Of a stretch of DNA of 64,000 bases, positions 8,609-17,202 are shown piece by piece. Location of the stretch: NCBI RefSeq assembly GCF_900091605.1, contig NZ_FMCQ01000002.1, positions 372,001 to 436,000 of the forward strand, given 5' to 3'. The notes beneath the pieces were generated by a model that was not told the origin of the DNA, did not search any database, and saw nothing but the letters and a program-made list of their open reading frames with translations. The stretch comes from Micromonospora tulbaghiae. GTDB lineage: Bacteria; Actinomycetota; Actinomycetes; Mycobacteriales; Micromonosporaceae. Made by a program: the position numbers and the translations under genes. Within the stretch, counting starts at the first letter, position 1. Each line of letters starts with the position of its first letter.

Positions 8609-9796
8609 TCAGATCGGGCCGCCCCGGGCCAGGGCGGCAAGCGTCGGCACCAGTTCGGCGGGGGCGGGCATGGCGTGGACCCGGTCACGCATCAGGGCCG
8701 CGGCCCGCCGCCGCGGCCCGTCGCCGGCCAGTTCGCCGACGAGGTCCCGCACCGCGGCGGCGGTGGCCCGCTCTCCCGTCAGCGAGGCGCCGGCGCCGGT
8801 GGCGGCCAGCCGCTCGCCGTTGAAGTGCTGGTCGCTGACCTGCGGCAGGACGAGCTGCGGCACGCCGTACGCGAGCGCGGTCATGGTGGTGCCGGCCCCG
8901 CCCTGCTGCACCAGCGCGGCGCAGGTCGGCAGCACCAGCCGTACCGCCAGTGGCCCGTCGACCAGGCGGACCCGGGCCGGCAGCGGCCCCAGCCCCTCGT
9001 GCTGGCGCGGTTCGACCACCACGACGACCTCCACGTCGAGCCCGGCCACCGCCCGGATCACCCCGCCCAGGTCGAGCCGGTCGTGCAGTCCGGCGCCGGC
9101 CATCATGGTGCCCGCCGTGACGCACACCCGGGGCCGGTCCGCCGGGCGGCGCAGCCAGTCCGGCACCACGGCCGGACCGTTGTACGGCACGAACCGCACC
9201 GGACGGCCGGGACGCCGCATCGGCACCTGCATGGGCGGCGGCACCGGATCGAGCGTCAGGACGCCGTCCAGCGGAACGTCGGCGGCGGAGAGTCCGAACC
9301 GGGCGGCCAGCGGCCCGACCACCGAGTCCGGGTCCAGGCGCAGCGTGGTCGAGGAGTCCGGCCCCCACAGGTTCAGCACGCCCGGCACGCCCAGCGCGGC
9401 GGCGGCCACCGGCGCGGCGAGGTTGAACGGCTCCCAGAGAACCAGGTCCGGCCGCCAGGTCCGGCCGAAGGCGACCAGGTCGTCGAGGACGGCGTCGGCG
9501 AACCGGACCACCCCGCCGTCGGCGGTGATCGCCGGCTCGACGGCGCCGGCCGGCGCGGAACCACCGAGCGGGGCCACCGCGCCGATCCGGCCGGCGAACG
9601 CCTCGGCGAAGTCGACGTCCTCGCCCAGGGGTACGGCGGCCAGCCCGGCCGCGCTGATCGTGGCGGCCATCGACGGGTGACTGGCCACCCGCACCTCGTG
9701 GCCGGCAGCCTGCAACGCCCAGCCGAGCGGGACCAGGCTGTAGAAATGCGACCGCCAGCCCCACGTCGACATCAGAATTCGCAGCGGCGCAGTCAA
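8609..9796 (-). CDS. GT1-type natural-product glycosyltransferase
   Basis: About 395 residues of the EryCIII/macrolide-glycosyltransferase type (GT-B). The N-terminus RILMSTWGWRSHFYSLVPLG is the acceptor-domain start, and the donor-binding loop QQGGAGTTMTALAYGVPQLV followed by DQHFNGERLAATGAG is in the C-terminal half. The start is uncertain: TTG 9796 keeps the first beta strand and has a weak GGTGGGA upstream, whereas ATG 9772 would cut it. It would transfer a sugar from an NDP-sugar to the cluster product in the cytoplasm. It leads the two-gene minus-strand operon with the P450. Confidence 0.88.
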   Translation of the reverse strand: MTAPLRILMSTWGWRSHFYSLVPLGWALQAAGHEVRVASHPSMAATISAAGLAAVPLGEDVDFAEAFAGRIGAVAPLGGSAPAGAVEPAITADGGVVRFADAVLDDLVAFGRTWRPDLVLWEPFNLAAPVAAAALGVPGVLNLWGPDSSTTLRLDPDSVVGPLAARFGLSAADVPLDGVLTLDPVPPPMQVPMRRPGRPVRFVPYNGPAVVPDWLRRPADRPRVCVTAGTMMAGAGLHDRLDLGGVIRAVAGLDVEVVVVVEPRQHEGLGPLPARVRLVDGPLAVRLVLPTCAALVQQGGAGTTMTALAYGVPQLVLPQVSDQHFNGERLAATGAGASLTGERATAAAVRDLVGELAGDGPRRRAAALMRDRVHAMPAPAELVPTLAALARGGPI

Positions 9797-9834
9797 ATCC
9801 CACCAATCCGCGCGGCGAAACGGCAGCCCTGGAG

Positions 9835-9921
9835 AACCGATGCTAGGGGATAGGCACCGGTACGCGGAAGGTCGCGGACGCATGCGGCGGATATTGACGC
9901 CGGACTAACCGATGCTGGACT
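9835..9921. promoter_or_regulatory. Divergent control region with direct repeats
   Basis: The 133-bp gap between the divergent glycosyltransferase and P450 contains two 12-bp direct repeats, AACCGATGCTAG (9835-9846) and AACCGATGCTGG (9907-9918). A + strand promoter TTGACG (9894-9899), 16 bp, TGGACT (9916-9921) would start transcription at about the ATG of the P450 (9930). The second repeat overlaps that -10, suggesting a regulator site. Confidence 0.4.
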
Positions 9922-9929
9922 CTTAGCCG

Positions 9930-11141
9930 ATGTCGGACGTGGACCGCGATCAGCCGGCCGGTGGCGCCGTGACAGTCAATTCCGGGCTGCGTTCCTATCC
10001 GTTCGAACCGTTCACCGGCGACCTTCCCGCCGAGCTGCTGGAGATGGTCGTCACCGAGCCGGTCAGCCGGGTCCGGTTGCCCGACGGGCGGGCCGCCTGG
10101 CTCGTGCTCGGCTACGAGCACTGCTGCACCGTACTGGCCGACCCCCGCTTCTCCCGGCTCCCGCTGGGCGCGACCACCACACCGGACGGCGGCGGTCCCC
10201 GCGAGCTGAACATGGACGGTCCGGCGCACGCGGTGGTGCGGCGGGTGGCGGGTCGCGCGTTCACCGCCCGGCGTATCGGGACGTTCCGCCCCCGGGTGCA
10301 GCGGCTGGTGGACGAACTGGTCGACGCCATGCTCGCCGGTCCCCGCCCGGCCGACGTGGTGGCCGGACTGGTGGCGCCGCTGCCGGTGCTCGTGGTCTGC
10401 GACGTGCTCGGCGTTCCGGCCGCCGACCGGCCCCGGTTCTACGGCTGGATCGAGGGGCTGAACTCGGTCACCGCGTACGGCTCGGCGGCCGCCGCCACCG
10501 CGCAGGCGGAGCTGCGGGACTACCTGGCCGGGCAGCTGGCGCGCAAGCGGGACGAGCCCGGCGACGACCTGCTCTCGGCCTGGGTCCGCGGCGGCGACGC
10601 GCACGAACTGGCCGACGCCGAACTGGTCGAGCTGGCCATGGGCGTGCTGCTCGGCGGGCTGGAGATCAACTCCACGAGCGCGGGCCTGCTCGCGCTGTTC
10701 CGGCACCCGGCGCAGCTGGCGAAGCTGCGCGCCGCGCCGGGCAAGCTCTCCGCGGCCACCGACGAGATCCTGCGCTACACGTCGGTGAGCGCCATGTTCC
10801 GTGTGCAGGTGGTCCGCGAGGACCTGGTCCTCGGCGGCGTCGGGATGCGGGCCGGCGACTGCGTGATGGCGATCCCGTGGGCCGGCAACCGCGACCCCCG
10901 GTTCTTCCCCGAGCCGAACGTCTTCGACATCGACCGCCGGCCCGGCGTACCGCACCTGACCTTCGGGTTCGGGCCGCACTTCTGCCTCGGCACGGCGCTG
11001 GGCCGGATGCAGGTGGAGTTGTCGCTCGGCGCGCTGCTGACCCGGATGCCGGGGCTGACGCCGGCGGTGCCGCCGGCGGAGATCCCGTGGCGGCACGACC
11101 GGATGAACGGCGGCATCGCCTCCTTCCCGGTCACCTGGTGA
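9930..11141 (+). CDS. Cytochrome P450 (third), lacking the I-helix threonine
   Basis: 403 residues with ExxR (E279/R282) and heme loop FGFGPHFCLGTALGRMQ (Cys352), so the fold is that of a heme-thiolate P450. The I-helix reads GGLEIN (242-247): the acid Glu245 is kept but the conserved oxygen-activating Thr is Ile246 and the next Thr is Asn247. Enzymes with this change often use substrate-assisted proton delivery or do non-hydroxylating chemistry. There is no Shine-Dalgarno sequence before ATG 9930 and a -10-like box is close by, so the mRNA is probably leaderless. It ends 7 bp from the convergent oxygenase. Confidence 0.9.
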   Translation: MSDVDRDQPAGGAVTVNSGLRSYPFEPFTGDLPAELLEMVVTEPVSRVRLPDGRAAWLVLGYEHCCTVLADPRFSRLPLGATTTPDGGGPRELNMDGPAHAVVRRVAGRAFTARRIGTFRPRVQRLVDELVDAMLAGPRPADVVAGLVAPLPVLVVCDVLGVPAADRPRFYGWIEGLNSVTAYGSAAAATAQAELRDYLAGQLARKRDEPGDDLLSAWVRGGDAHELADAELVELAMGVLLGGLEINSTSAGLLALFRHPAQLAKLRAAPGKLSAATDEILRYTSVSAMFRVQVVREDLVLGGVGMRAGDCVMAIPWAGNRDPRFFPEPNVFDIDRRPGVPHLTFGFGPHFCLGTALGRMQVELSLGALLTRMPGLTPAVPPAEIPWRHDRMNGGIASFPVTW

Positions 11142-11148
11142 CCGGCGG

Positions 11149-12012
11149 TCAGTAGCTCTCCACCGCGTTCACCCGGTCCGGCCAGTACCGCTGGCCGGGC
11201 GCCGGGACGTAGTGCTCCCACCGGGGCGCGTCCCCGGCCGGGTGGTCGCCGAGCACGGTGATCCGCTGCCCGCGCCGCAGGCCGTCGTAGTCGTTGACGG
11301 CGTAGTGCTGGGTGACCCGGTTGTCCCACACCGCGACGTCCCCGGTCCGCCAGCGGTAGCGGCAGGTGAACTGAGGACTCTCGGAGAAGGTGAACAGGTG
11401 CTCCAGCAGCGCGTCGCTCTCGTTGCGGGTCAGCTGCGGGATGTGCGAGGTGAACAGCCGGTTGACGTACAGCGAGCGGCGCCCGGTCTCCGGGTGCACC
11501 CGGACCACCGGGTGTTCTGCGCGGCTGGTGAACTCGGTGCCGATCCGGATGACGTGGATGGCGGTCAGTCCGTCGAGCAGGTCCCGCATCGGCGCGGAGA
11601 GCGCCTCGTAGACCCGGCACTGATTGGTCCACATGGTGTCGCCGCCGACCTCGGGCAGCTGGATCAGGTGCAGGATCGAGGCGATCGGCGGGCTCTGGTG
11701 GAACGTCATGTCGGTGTGCCAGACGTCGACCTTGCCGCCGTCGGCGGAGTCGATCACGACGATCTCCGGGTGCCCCTCCAGGCGGGGCAGGTACGGGTGC
11801 AGCTCCACCTCGCCGAAGCGGCGGCCGAACGCGACGTGCGCCTGCGGCGTCAGCCCGGTCTGGCCGGCGAGGAAGACCACCTGGTGCTTCAGCAGCAGGT
11901 CGTGGATCAGCGCGAAGCCCTCGTCGGTGAGCGTGTTCAGGTCGATGCCGTGGACCTCGGCGCCCAGCGCGCCGGAGACGAGCCGGACCTCGGCCGCGAT
12001 GGATGTGGTCAT
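11149..12012 (-). CDS. TauD/TfdA-family Fe(II)/2-oxoglutarate dioxygenase
   Basis: 287 residues. The iron triad is visible as H99/D101 in DVWHTDMTF and H236 in [12 protein letters not shown], with Arg250 (RRGQRITV) for the 2-oxoglutarate carboxylate. Family members hydroxylate or otherwise oxidise small acids, taurine-like compounds and amino acids. ATG 12012 has a strong GGAGGG ribosome site; an upstream ATG-free extension is not homologous. It is divergent from the methyltransferase, and the two could act in sequence: beta-hydroxylation of an amino-acid-like end followed by O-methylation. That order is an inference. Confidence 0.9.
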   Translation of the reverse strand: MTTSIAAEVRLVSGALGAEVHGIDLNTLTDEGFALIHDLLLKHQVVFLAGQTGLTPQAHVAFGRRFGEVELHPYLPRLEGHPEIVVIDSADGGKVDVWHTDMTFHQSPPIASILHLIQLPEVGGDTMWTNQCRVYEALSAPMRDLLDGLTAIHVIRIGTEFTSRAEHPVVRVHPETGRRSLYVNRLFTSHIPQLTRNESDALLEHLFTFSESPQFTCRYRWRTGDVAVWDNRVTQHYAVNDYDGLRRGQRITVLGDHPAGDAPRWEHYVPAPGQRYWPDRVNAVESY

Positions 12013-12060
12013 CGGTGATCCCTCCGGTCTGCGCGCCACGGCTGGTCCGCGCATTGTTCC

Positions 12061-12074
12061 ACGTTCATGAATGT
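12061..12074. promoter_or_regulatory. Palindrome in the oxygenase/methyltransferase gap
   Basis: ACGTTCATGAATGT is palindromic at 12 of 14 positions and lies 49 bp upstream of the oxygenase start and 101 bp upstream of the methyltransferase. It is the only clear dyad in this 162-bp divergent gap; a -35-like TTGACT at 12093 faces the methyltransferase but has no good -10. Confidence 0.3.
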
Positions 12075-12174
12075 CCTAACCAGCCGTTGTCGTTGACTCA
12101 CCCGCCGTAGGCCTGGAAGCATTCGCACCGGCGGGGGGCGGCGCTGCCGGCCCGCGACGCGGGAGGAGGCGCCG

Positions 12175-13200
12175 GTGTCGATCGATGCCCCGATCGAGGG
12201 TGACGCGGGGGAGCGGCTCGACCGGCTCACCGACCTGGCCACCCCGTTCGCGGTGCGTACGGCGGTGACGCTGCGCGTGCCGGACCGGATCGCCGCGGGC
12301 GTCACCGGCCTGGGCGAGCTGGCCGACGCCTGCGGCGCGGACGTCTCCGCGCTGGGCCGCCTGCTGCGCTACCTCGTGCACCGGGGCGTGTTCGTCGAGG
12401 TGTCGCCGGACGTGTTCGGCCTGACCGATGTCGGCGAGCTGCTCTGCGACCGCGCCGGCGGTGGCCACGGCGCCTACCTGGACCTCGCCGGTCTCGGCGC
12501 GCGGATGGACCTGGCCTGGACGGGCCTGCCCCATGCGATCCGCACCGGCGGGCCCGGCTACCGGGAGGTGCACGGGCGCGACTTCTGGGCCGACCTCGAC
12601 GCCAACCCGGACCACCGGGCCTACTTCGACGCGCTGATGCTCAGCCAGCAGCGGTTCACCGCGCCGGAGGTCGCGGCGCTCTACCCCTGGCACGAGGTGG
12701 GGCGCGTGGTCGACGTGGCCGGGGGCGCGGGCGGGCTGCTGCGGGAGGTGCTGGGCGCCCATCGGCACCTGCGGGGCACGCTCGTCGACCGCGACGAGCC
12801 GGTGGCCACCGCCGCCGCGACGTTCGCCGGGTGCGGCCTCGCCGACCGGGCCGAGGCCGTGGTCGGGGACTTCTTCGGCCCGCTGCCGCCCGGTGCCGAC
12901 GTGTACGTGGTCTCCCGCGCGCTCACCGACTGGAGCGACGCCCACGCCACCGCGATCCTGCGGCGCTGTGCCGAGGCGGCCGGGAGCACGGGCCGGGTAC
13001 TCGTCATCGAGGTGCTGCCGACGGTGCCGCACGTGCCGCACCTGTCGCCGTACGACCTGCGGATGCTGGTGCTCGTCGGCGGCCGCGAGCGCGGGCTGCC
13101 CGAGTTCGCCGCGCTGGCCGCCGCGGCGGGGCTGGCGCCCCGGCGCACCTACCACGGCACCGACGGGCTGACACTCATGGAGTTCGCCGCCGGCGGCTGA
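12175..13200 (+). CDS. SAM-dependent O-methyltransferase
   Basis: 341 residues, GTG start after a strong GGGAGGAGG. The N-terminal about 100 residues form a winged-helix dimerisation domain, and the C-terminal Rossmann domain has VVDVAGGAGGLLREVL (about 178-193) as the SAM-binding loop, as in DnrK/RdmB-type natural product O-methyltransferases. It should methylate a hydroxyl of the cluster product, perhaps the one introduced by the divergent oxygenase. It stands alone as a transcription unit, followed by a 251-bp gap before the terpene operon. Confidence 0.9.
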   Translation: MSIDAPIEGDAGERLDRLTDLATPFAVRTAVTLRVPDRIAAGVTGLGELADACGADVSALGRLLRYLVHRGVFVEVSPDVFGLTDVGELLCDRAGGGHGAYLDLAGLGARMDLAWTGLPHAIRTGGPGYREVHGRDFWADLDANPDHRAYFDALMLSQQRFTAPEVAALYPWHEVGRVVDVAGGAGGLLREVLGAHRHLRGTLVDRDEPVATAAATFAGCGLADRAEAVVGDFFGPLPPGADVYVVSRALTDWSDAHATAILRRCAEAAGSTGRVLVIEVLPTVPHVPHLSPYDLRMLVLVGGRERGLPEFAALAAAAGLAPRRTYHGTDGLTLMEFAAGG

Positions 13201-13377
13201 GCGGGCCGGGCGGGTCGCACCTGTCCGATGCCGCCCCGTGCGCCCGAACATTGACGTATATGCATCGACATGGCGGCCGTGGGTCAAACGGCGGATTTCT
13301 CTGGGCATCGGTCAATGTGCTGAAGAATGCTGTCACGACATTTGCGGCCACCCATATCCATGCGCATTTATCAATGG

Positions 13378-13406
13378 TTGTTCACGGGAGGGCCGAGCGG
13401 TAACGT
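13378..13406 (+). promoter_or_regulatory. Promoter of the five-gene terpenoid operon
   Basis: TTGTTC (13378-13383), 17 bp, TAACGT (13401-13406), with start expected near 13413 and a leader of about 40 nt to ATG 13452. The preceding 13250-13375 stretch is noticeably AT-richer than the rest of the cluster and contains another TTGACG at 13251 without a matching -10; I see no gene in this gap. Confidence 0.5.
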
Positions 13407-13451
13407 CTCGCGTGGCGACTAGCCGATCCCTGGCGAAAGGGTCGACGCGTC

Positions 13452-14471
13452 ATGACGGTTGCTGGCTCCACGCGATATCCGTCCTTCATCGACGACCTGG
13501 CCCGCAGCGAATCGGGGCGGCTGCTGCGCGCCGAACTCGGCCGGCGGTGGCCGGAGACGCCCGACCGGCTCGACGCGATCGTGCGCTACGCGCTGCTGCC
13601 GGCGGGCAAGATGCTCCGTCCGATGATGACGCTGCACGCCGCCGAGGCGGTGGGTGGATCACCCCGGGACGTCCTCGCGGCCGCGCTCGGCACCGAGTAC
13701 CTGCACGTCGCGACGCTCGTGCACGACGACATCATCGACGCCGACACGCTGCGCCGCGGCCGTCCGGCCGTCCCGGTCGCGTACGGTATCCCCGGCGCCA
13801 TCGTGGCCGGCGACCACCTCATCTTCCACGCCTTCCAGGCGATCGTGGAGGGCGGCCGGGCCGTACCCCCGGCGTCGGTCGTCGCCGCCGTGACCGCGCT
13901 CGCCGAGGCGGGCCAGGACCTGTGCCGGGGCCAGGCGATGGAGGAGCGGCTCGTCGGCGACCTGGACGCGGGCGCCCGCTGGTATCCGGAGATGATCCGG
14001 CTCAAGACCGGCTCGTTGTTCCGCGCCGTGTGCCACATCGGCGCGCTGCTCGGCGGCGCCGAACCGCGGGTGTCGGCCGCGCTGGCCCGCTACGGCGAGC
14101 ACGTCGGCACCGCGTTCCAGATCCGCGACGACCTGCTGTCCTACCTGTCCACCCCGGAACAGACCGGCAAACCCGCGACGAGCGACCTCAACAACGGCCG
14201 GCCCACCTTGCCGCTGCTGCTGGCGTACGACGCGATCAGCGACGCGGCCCGGGTGGAGCTGCTGGCGGTGCTGCACCGGCGCGGCGCCGGCCCCGGTGAC
14301 GTCGAGTGGGTCACCGCACTGCTCCGCGACGCGGGCGCTGTCGACGGCGCCCGGCGGCGGATGGTGGAGCACGCCGAGCGGGCCCGCGCGGAACTGGCCG
14401 TGCTCACCCCGTCCGCGAGCGCGGACGTGCTCACCGGCATCGCGGCCTGGATGACGAGCGAGATGGCGTGA
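13452..14471 (+). CDS. Polyprenyl diphosphate synthase (GGPP synthase type)
   Basis: 339 residues of the trans-prenyltransferase fold. The first Asp-rich motif is DDIID (92-96) in LVHDDIIDADTLRRGRPAVP; the second is FQIRDDLLSY (D226, D227), where the last Asp of DDxxD is Ser230. It makes a linear isoprenoid diphosphate from IPP and an allylic primer; chain length is probably C20, but the residues before the first motif (small Ala at -5) would also allow a longer product. It is the first gene of a run of five that overlap by 4 bp each, so its product should feed the UbiA enzyme directly. Confidence 0.92.
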   Translation: MTVAGSTRYPSFIDDLARSESGRLLRAELGRRWPETPDRLDAIVRYALLPAGKMLRPMMTLHAAEAVGGSPRDVLAAALGTEYLHVATLVHDDIIDADTLRRGRPAVPVAYGIPGAIVAGDHLIFHAFQAIVEGGRAVPPASVVAAVTALAEAGQDLCRGQAMEERLVGDLDAGARWYPEMIRLKTGSLFRAVCHIGALLGGAEPRVSAALARYGEHVGTAFQIRDDLLSYLSTPEQTGKPATSDLNNGRPTLPLLLAYDAISDAARVELLAVLHRRGAGPGDVEWVTALLRDAGAVDGARRRMVEHAERARAELAVLTPSASADVLTGIAAWMTSEMA

Positions 14472-15505
14472 GCACGGCCGGCGCCGTGCGAGCACTGCGG
14501 GCCCACGTGGAGACCTGGCGGCCCTACACCCTCTGGTACGTCGGGCTGGTCGGCCTGGCGGGCGCCGCCGTGGCCGGTGGCCGGCGCGATCCGTGGCTGC
14601 TGCTGTCGGCCTGGGCCGCGCCGACCGCCGGCTGGCTGGGCGGCCACTATCTCGGCGACTACTTCGACCGGGACCTGGACGCCGGCAGCAAGCCGCACCG
14701 GCCGATCCCGTCCAGCCGGCTGGGCGCGGGCACGGCCCTGTGGTGCGGCAGCGCCTGCTTCGCCGCGCTCGGTGTCCTGGCCGTGCTGGGTGGCTGGGGC
14801 ACCACAGTGGCGGCGCTGCTGGCCGGATGCGGCATCGTCGCGTACAGCAGGTGGTTCAAGGCCCGGGGGATCGCCGGCAACCTGGTCCGCGGCGCCCTCG
14901 GCGCGGTCGCGCTCGGCTACGGCGCGCTCGCCGCCGGCCTCGCGCCGCACCGGCCGTGGGCGGTGCCGGTGCTGCTCGCGCTCGTCGTCGCCTTCTGGTC
15001 GCACGATGCGATGTCCAACCTGGTCGGCGCGCTGCGCGACATCGACGGCGACCGCGCCGGCGGCTACCGCACGCTGCCGGTGGGGCGGGGCGTGCCGGTG
15101 GCCGTGCGGACCGTGGTGGCGCTCTACGCCGTCACGATCGGCGCCGCCGTGACCGCCGGACTGCTGGCCGGGCCGGGCACCCGCACGGCGTACCTGGCCA
15201 CGGTGCTCGTCGTCCTGGTCACCGGCGTCGTCGCGCTTGCCCCGCTGGTGGCGCGCCGCGACGGGATGCCCGTCCTGGTGGCGCTGCGCGCCCACTCGGT
15301 CCTGGTCGTCGAGCGGGTCGTGCTGGCCTCGGCGGCCGTCGGCCTCGGCCTCGGCGTCGCCGTGCAGCTCGCGCTCGCGCTGCCGATGGTGCTGCTGACC
15401 TGGCTGGCGCAGCGCGGCATGCGCGTCCGGCACGAACTCGGCCCGCCGGTCGCGGGCCTGACCCTCGCCGCCCACAGTCGACTGCCTCTGGAGGACGCGC
15501 CATGA
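14468..15505 (+). CDS. UbiA-family membrane prenyltransferase
   Basis: 345 residues, about eight or nine transmembrane helices. The two Asp-rich Mg-diphosphate motifs are GDYFDRDLD (63-71, with Gly in place of the usual Asn) and DIDGD (191-195, in LRDIDGDRAGGYRTLP). The family transfers a prenyl group to an acceptor or, in some members, cyclises the chain. GTG 14468 overlaps the previous stop (GTGA). Between a prenyl synthase and a cyclase it most likely joins the polyprenyl chain to a small acceptor before cyclisation. The acceptor is unknown; no aromatic acid biosynthesis gene is seen here. Confidence 0.9.
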   Translation: MSTAGAVRALRAHVETWRPYTLWYVGLVGLAGAAVAGGRRDPWLLLSAWAAPTAGWLGGHYLGDYFDRDLDAGSKPHRPIPSSRLGAGTALWCGSACFAALGVLAVLGGWGTTVAALLAGCGIVAYSRWFKARGIAGNLVRGALGAVALGYGALAAGLAPHRPWAVPVLLALVVAFWSHDAMSNLVGALRDIDGDRAGGYRTLPVGRGVPVAVRTVVALYAVTIGAAVTAGLLAGPGTRTAYLATVLVVLVTGVVALAPLVARRDGMPVLVALRAHSVLVVERVVLASAAVGLGLGVAVQLALALPMVLLTWLAQRGMRVRHELGPPVAGLTLAAHSRLPLEDAP

Positions 15506-17202
15506 CCGCTGTGACCGCCGAGGCCGTCGGGAAGGCGGTGGCCGCGGGCGCCGAGGCGCTGTTCCGCCGCCGCCGTCCCGACGGCGCCTTCGGTGACGAC
15601 CCGCCCGCCTCGGTGCTCGGCACCGCCGGCGCGGTCGCCGCGCTGCACGCCGCGGACCCGTCCGGTGGCGCCGACCTGGTCCACGCCGGAGCCGCCTGGC
15701 TGCGCCGCGCACAGCACGACGACGGCGGCTGGGGTGGCGTCGTGGGCGCCGGCACCGCTGTCGTACCCACCGCCGTGGCGGTCGCGGCGCTGGCCCTGAG
15801 CGCGCCCTCCGGCAGCGCCGACGCGGTCGCGGCGGGCCGGGCCCGGTTGGCCGCGCTCGGCGGCGTCGACACGATCACCGATCCGGCCATCTCGCTGCTC
15901 TGCCGGCAACTGCTCACGATGGCCGGGATGACCGCCGAGGCCGGCCCGCTGCGCCGGCTGCCGCTGGAGATCGTCCTGTTCGACCGGGTACGCCGGCAGC
16001 GCCTGTCGTTCCGTACCGCGCCGTTCGTCGGGCTCGCGCTCATGCAGTCCGACATGCTGCCCGCCGGCCGGCTGCGCCGGGCCACGCTGCGCCGGGCCCG
16101 TCCGGCGGCGGTACGGCTGCTCCGGTCCATCCACGACCACGAGGGCCGTACCGGAGCGCTCAGCGAGGATCCGTGGCCCGCCGCACTCGTCCTGCTCGGC
16201 CTGGCCCGCAGCGGCGAGGCGCCGGACATCGCGCGTGCCGTCACCGGCTGGCTGCGCCGGGCGGTACGCCCCGACGGGGCCTGGGACGCGGTCACCAACC
16301 TGGACCTCACCCGGTCCGGGTACGCGGCGACCGGGTTGATCGCGGCCGGCTACGCCGACGATCCCCGGCTGCACGCCACCCGGGATTTCCTCCACGCCGC
16401 CCGCAAGACGGAGGCGTTCGAGGTGCTGGGCGTGCCGCCGGGCGGGTGGAGCTACTCGAACGCCCGCGGCTGGCCGGTCACGCTGGAGTCGGCCGAGATC
16501 CTCTCCGCTCTCGCCGGCCTCCCCGGCGCCGGGGCCGACCCGGTGCTGCGCCAGGGACTGGCGTGGCTGGCCGGCCGCCAGGACAGCCGCGGCTCGTGGA
16601 GCCTCTGGGTCCGCGACACCAAGCTCGCCAACGACGGCCCCTGCCCGGCCATCACCAGCCAGGCGATCCTCGCGCTGCACGACGCCGGGCACCCGGACGA
16701 CCATCCGGCCGTCGCCCGGGCGGCGGCCTGGCTGCTGACGCGCGCCGCGCCCGACGGCACGTTCGAGAACCTCTGGTACCGCGACCACACCTCCGGCACC
16801 GCTGTGGTGGTCGCCGCGCTGTCCCGGGTCGGGCACGCCCGGCACGACGTGGTGCGCCGCGCGGCCCGGTGGCTGCGCGACACCCAGCTGCCCGACGGCT
16901 CGTGGGGGCCGGGCGACGGCACCGACGGCACCGTCGAGGAGACGGCCTGGGCCGTACAGGGCCTGATCGCGGTCGGCGATCCCGACGCCGCCGACGCGGT
17001 CGACCGGGGCGTGGCCTGGCTGGTGGCCGCCGCCGGGCCGGACGGCGCCTGGCCCGCCGCCCGGGTCTGCAACTACATCCGCCACCACATGCGGTACCCG
17101 AACGCGGTGATCACCCAGGCGCTCGCGCTGCGGGCGCTCGGTGAGTACCGCAGCGCCGCCGCCGCGCGATCCGGCGCCGCACCGGGCGCGGTGGCCCGAT
17201 GA
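15502..17202 (+). CDS. Squalene-hopene-fold terpene cyclase with altered DXDD
   Basis: 566 residues, shorter than the about 630 of squalene-hopene cyclases, but with the same alpha-barrel repeats and several QW-like motifs (RRAQHDDGGWGG, RQDSRGSWSLW, TQLPDGSWGPG, AAGPDGAWPA) and an ending like that of hopene cyclases (YIRHHMRYPNAVITQALALR). The stretch that aligns with the catalytic PDVDDTA is WPVTLESAEI (324-333): DXDD is replaced by VTLE, leaving only Glu329 as an acid. It may open a pre-formed epoxide made by the next gene's enzyme rather than protonate an alkene, or do another reaction. ATG 15502 overlaps the UbiA stop, with GGAGG upstream. Confidence 0.8.
   Translation: MTAVTAEAVGKAVAAGAEALFRRRRPDGAFGDDPPASVLGTAGAVAALHAADPSGGADLVHAGAAWLRRAQHDDGGWGGVVGAGTAVVPTAVAVAALALSAPSGSADAVAAGRARLAALGGVDTITDPAISLLCRQLLTMAGMTAEAGPLRRLPLEIVLFDRVRRQRLSFRTAPFVGLALMQSDMLPAGRLRRATLRRARPAAVRLLRSIHDHEGRTGALSEDPWPAALVLLGLARSGEAPDIARAVTGWLRRAVRPDGAWDAVTNLDLTRSGYAATGLIAAGYADDPRLHATRDFLHAARKTEAFEVLGVPPGGWSYSNARGWPVTLESAEILSALAGLPGAGADPVLRQGLAWLAGRQDSRGSWSLWVRDTKLANDGPCPAITSQAILALHDAGHPDDHPAVARAAAWLLTRAAPDGTFENLWYRDHTSGTAVVVAALSRVGHARHDVVRRAARWLRDTQLPDGSWGPGDGTDGTVEETAWAVQGLIAVGDPDAADAVDRGVAWLVAAAGPDGAWPAARVCNYIRHHMRYPNAVITQALALRALGEYRSAAAARSGAAPGAVAR

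Noticed and set aside
13251..13256. TTGACG as the -35 of the terpene operon
   Set aside because: No -10-like hexamer at 16-18 bp; the 13378-13406 promoter is better placed and spaced.
16297..16311. NLDLT in the cyclase as a degenerate DXDD motif
   Set aside because: Aligning the surrounding repeats with hopene cyclase places NLDLTRSG at the earlier SPVWDTG repeat; the true DXDD position is VTLE at 326-329.
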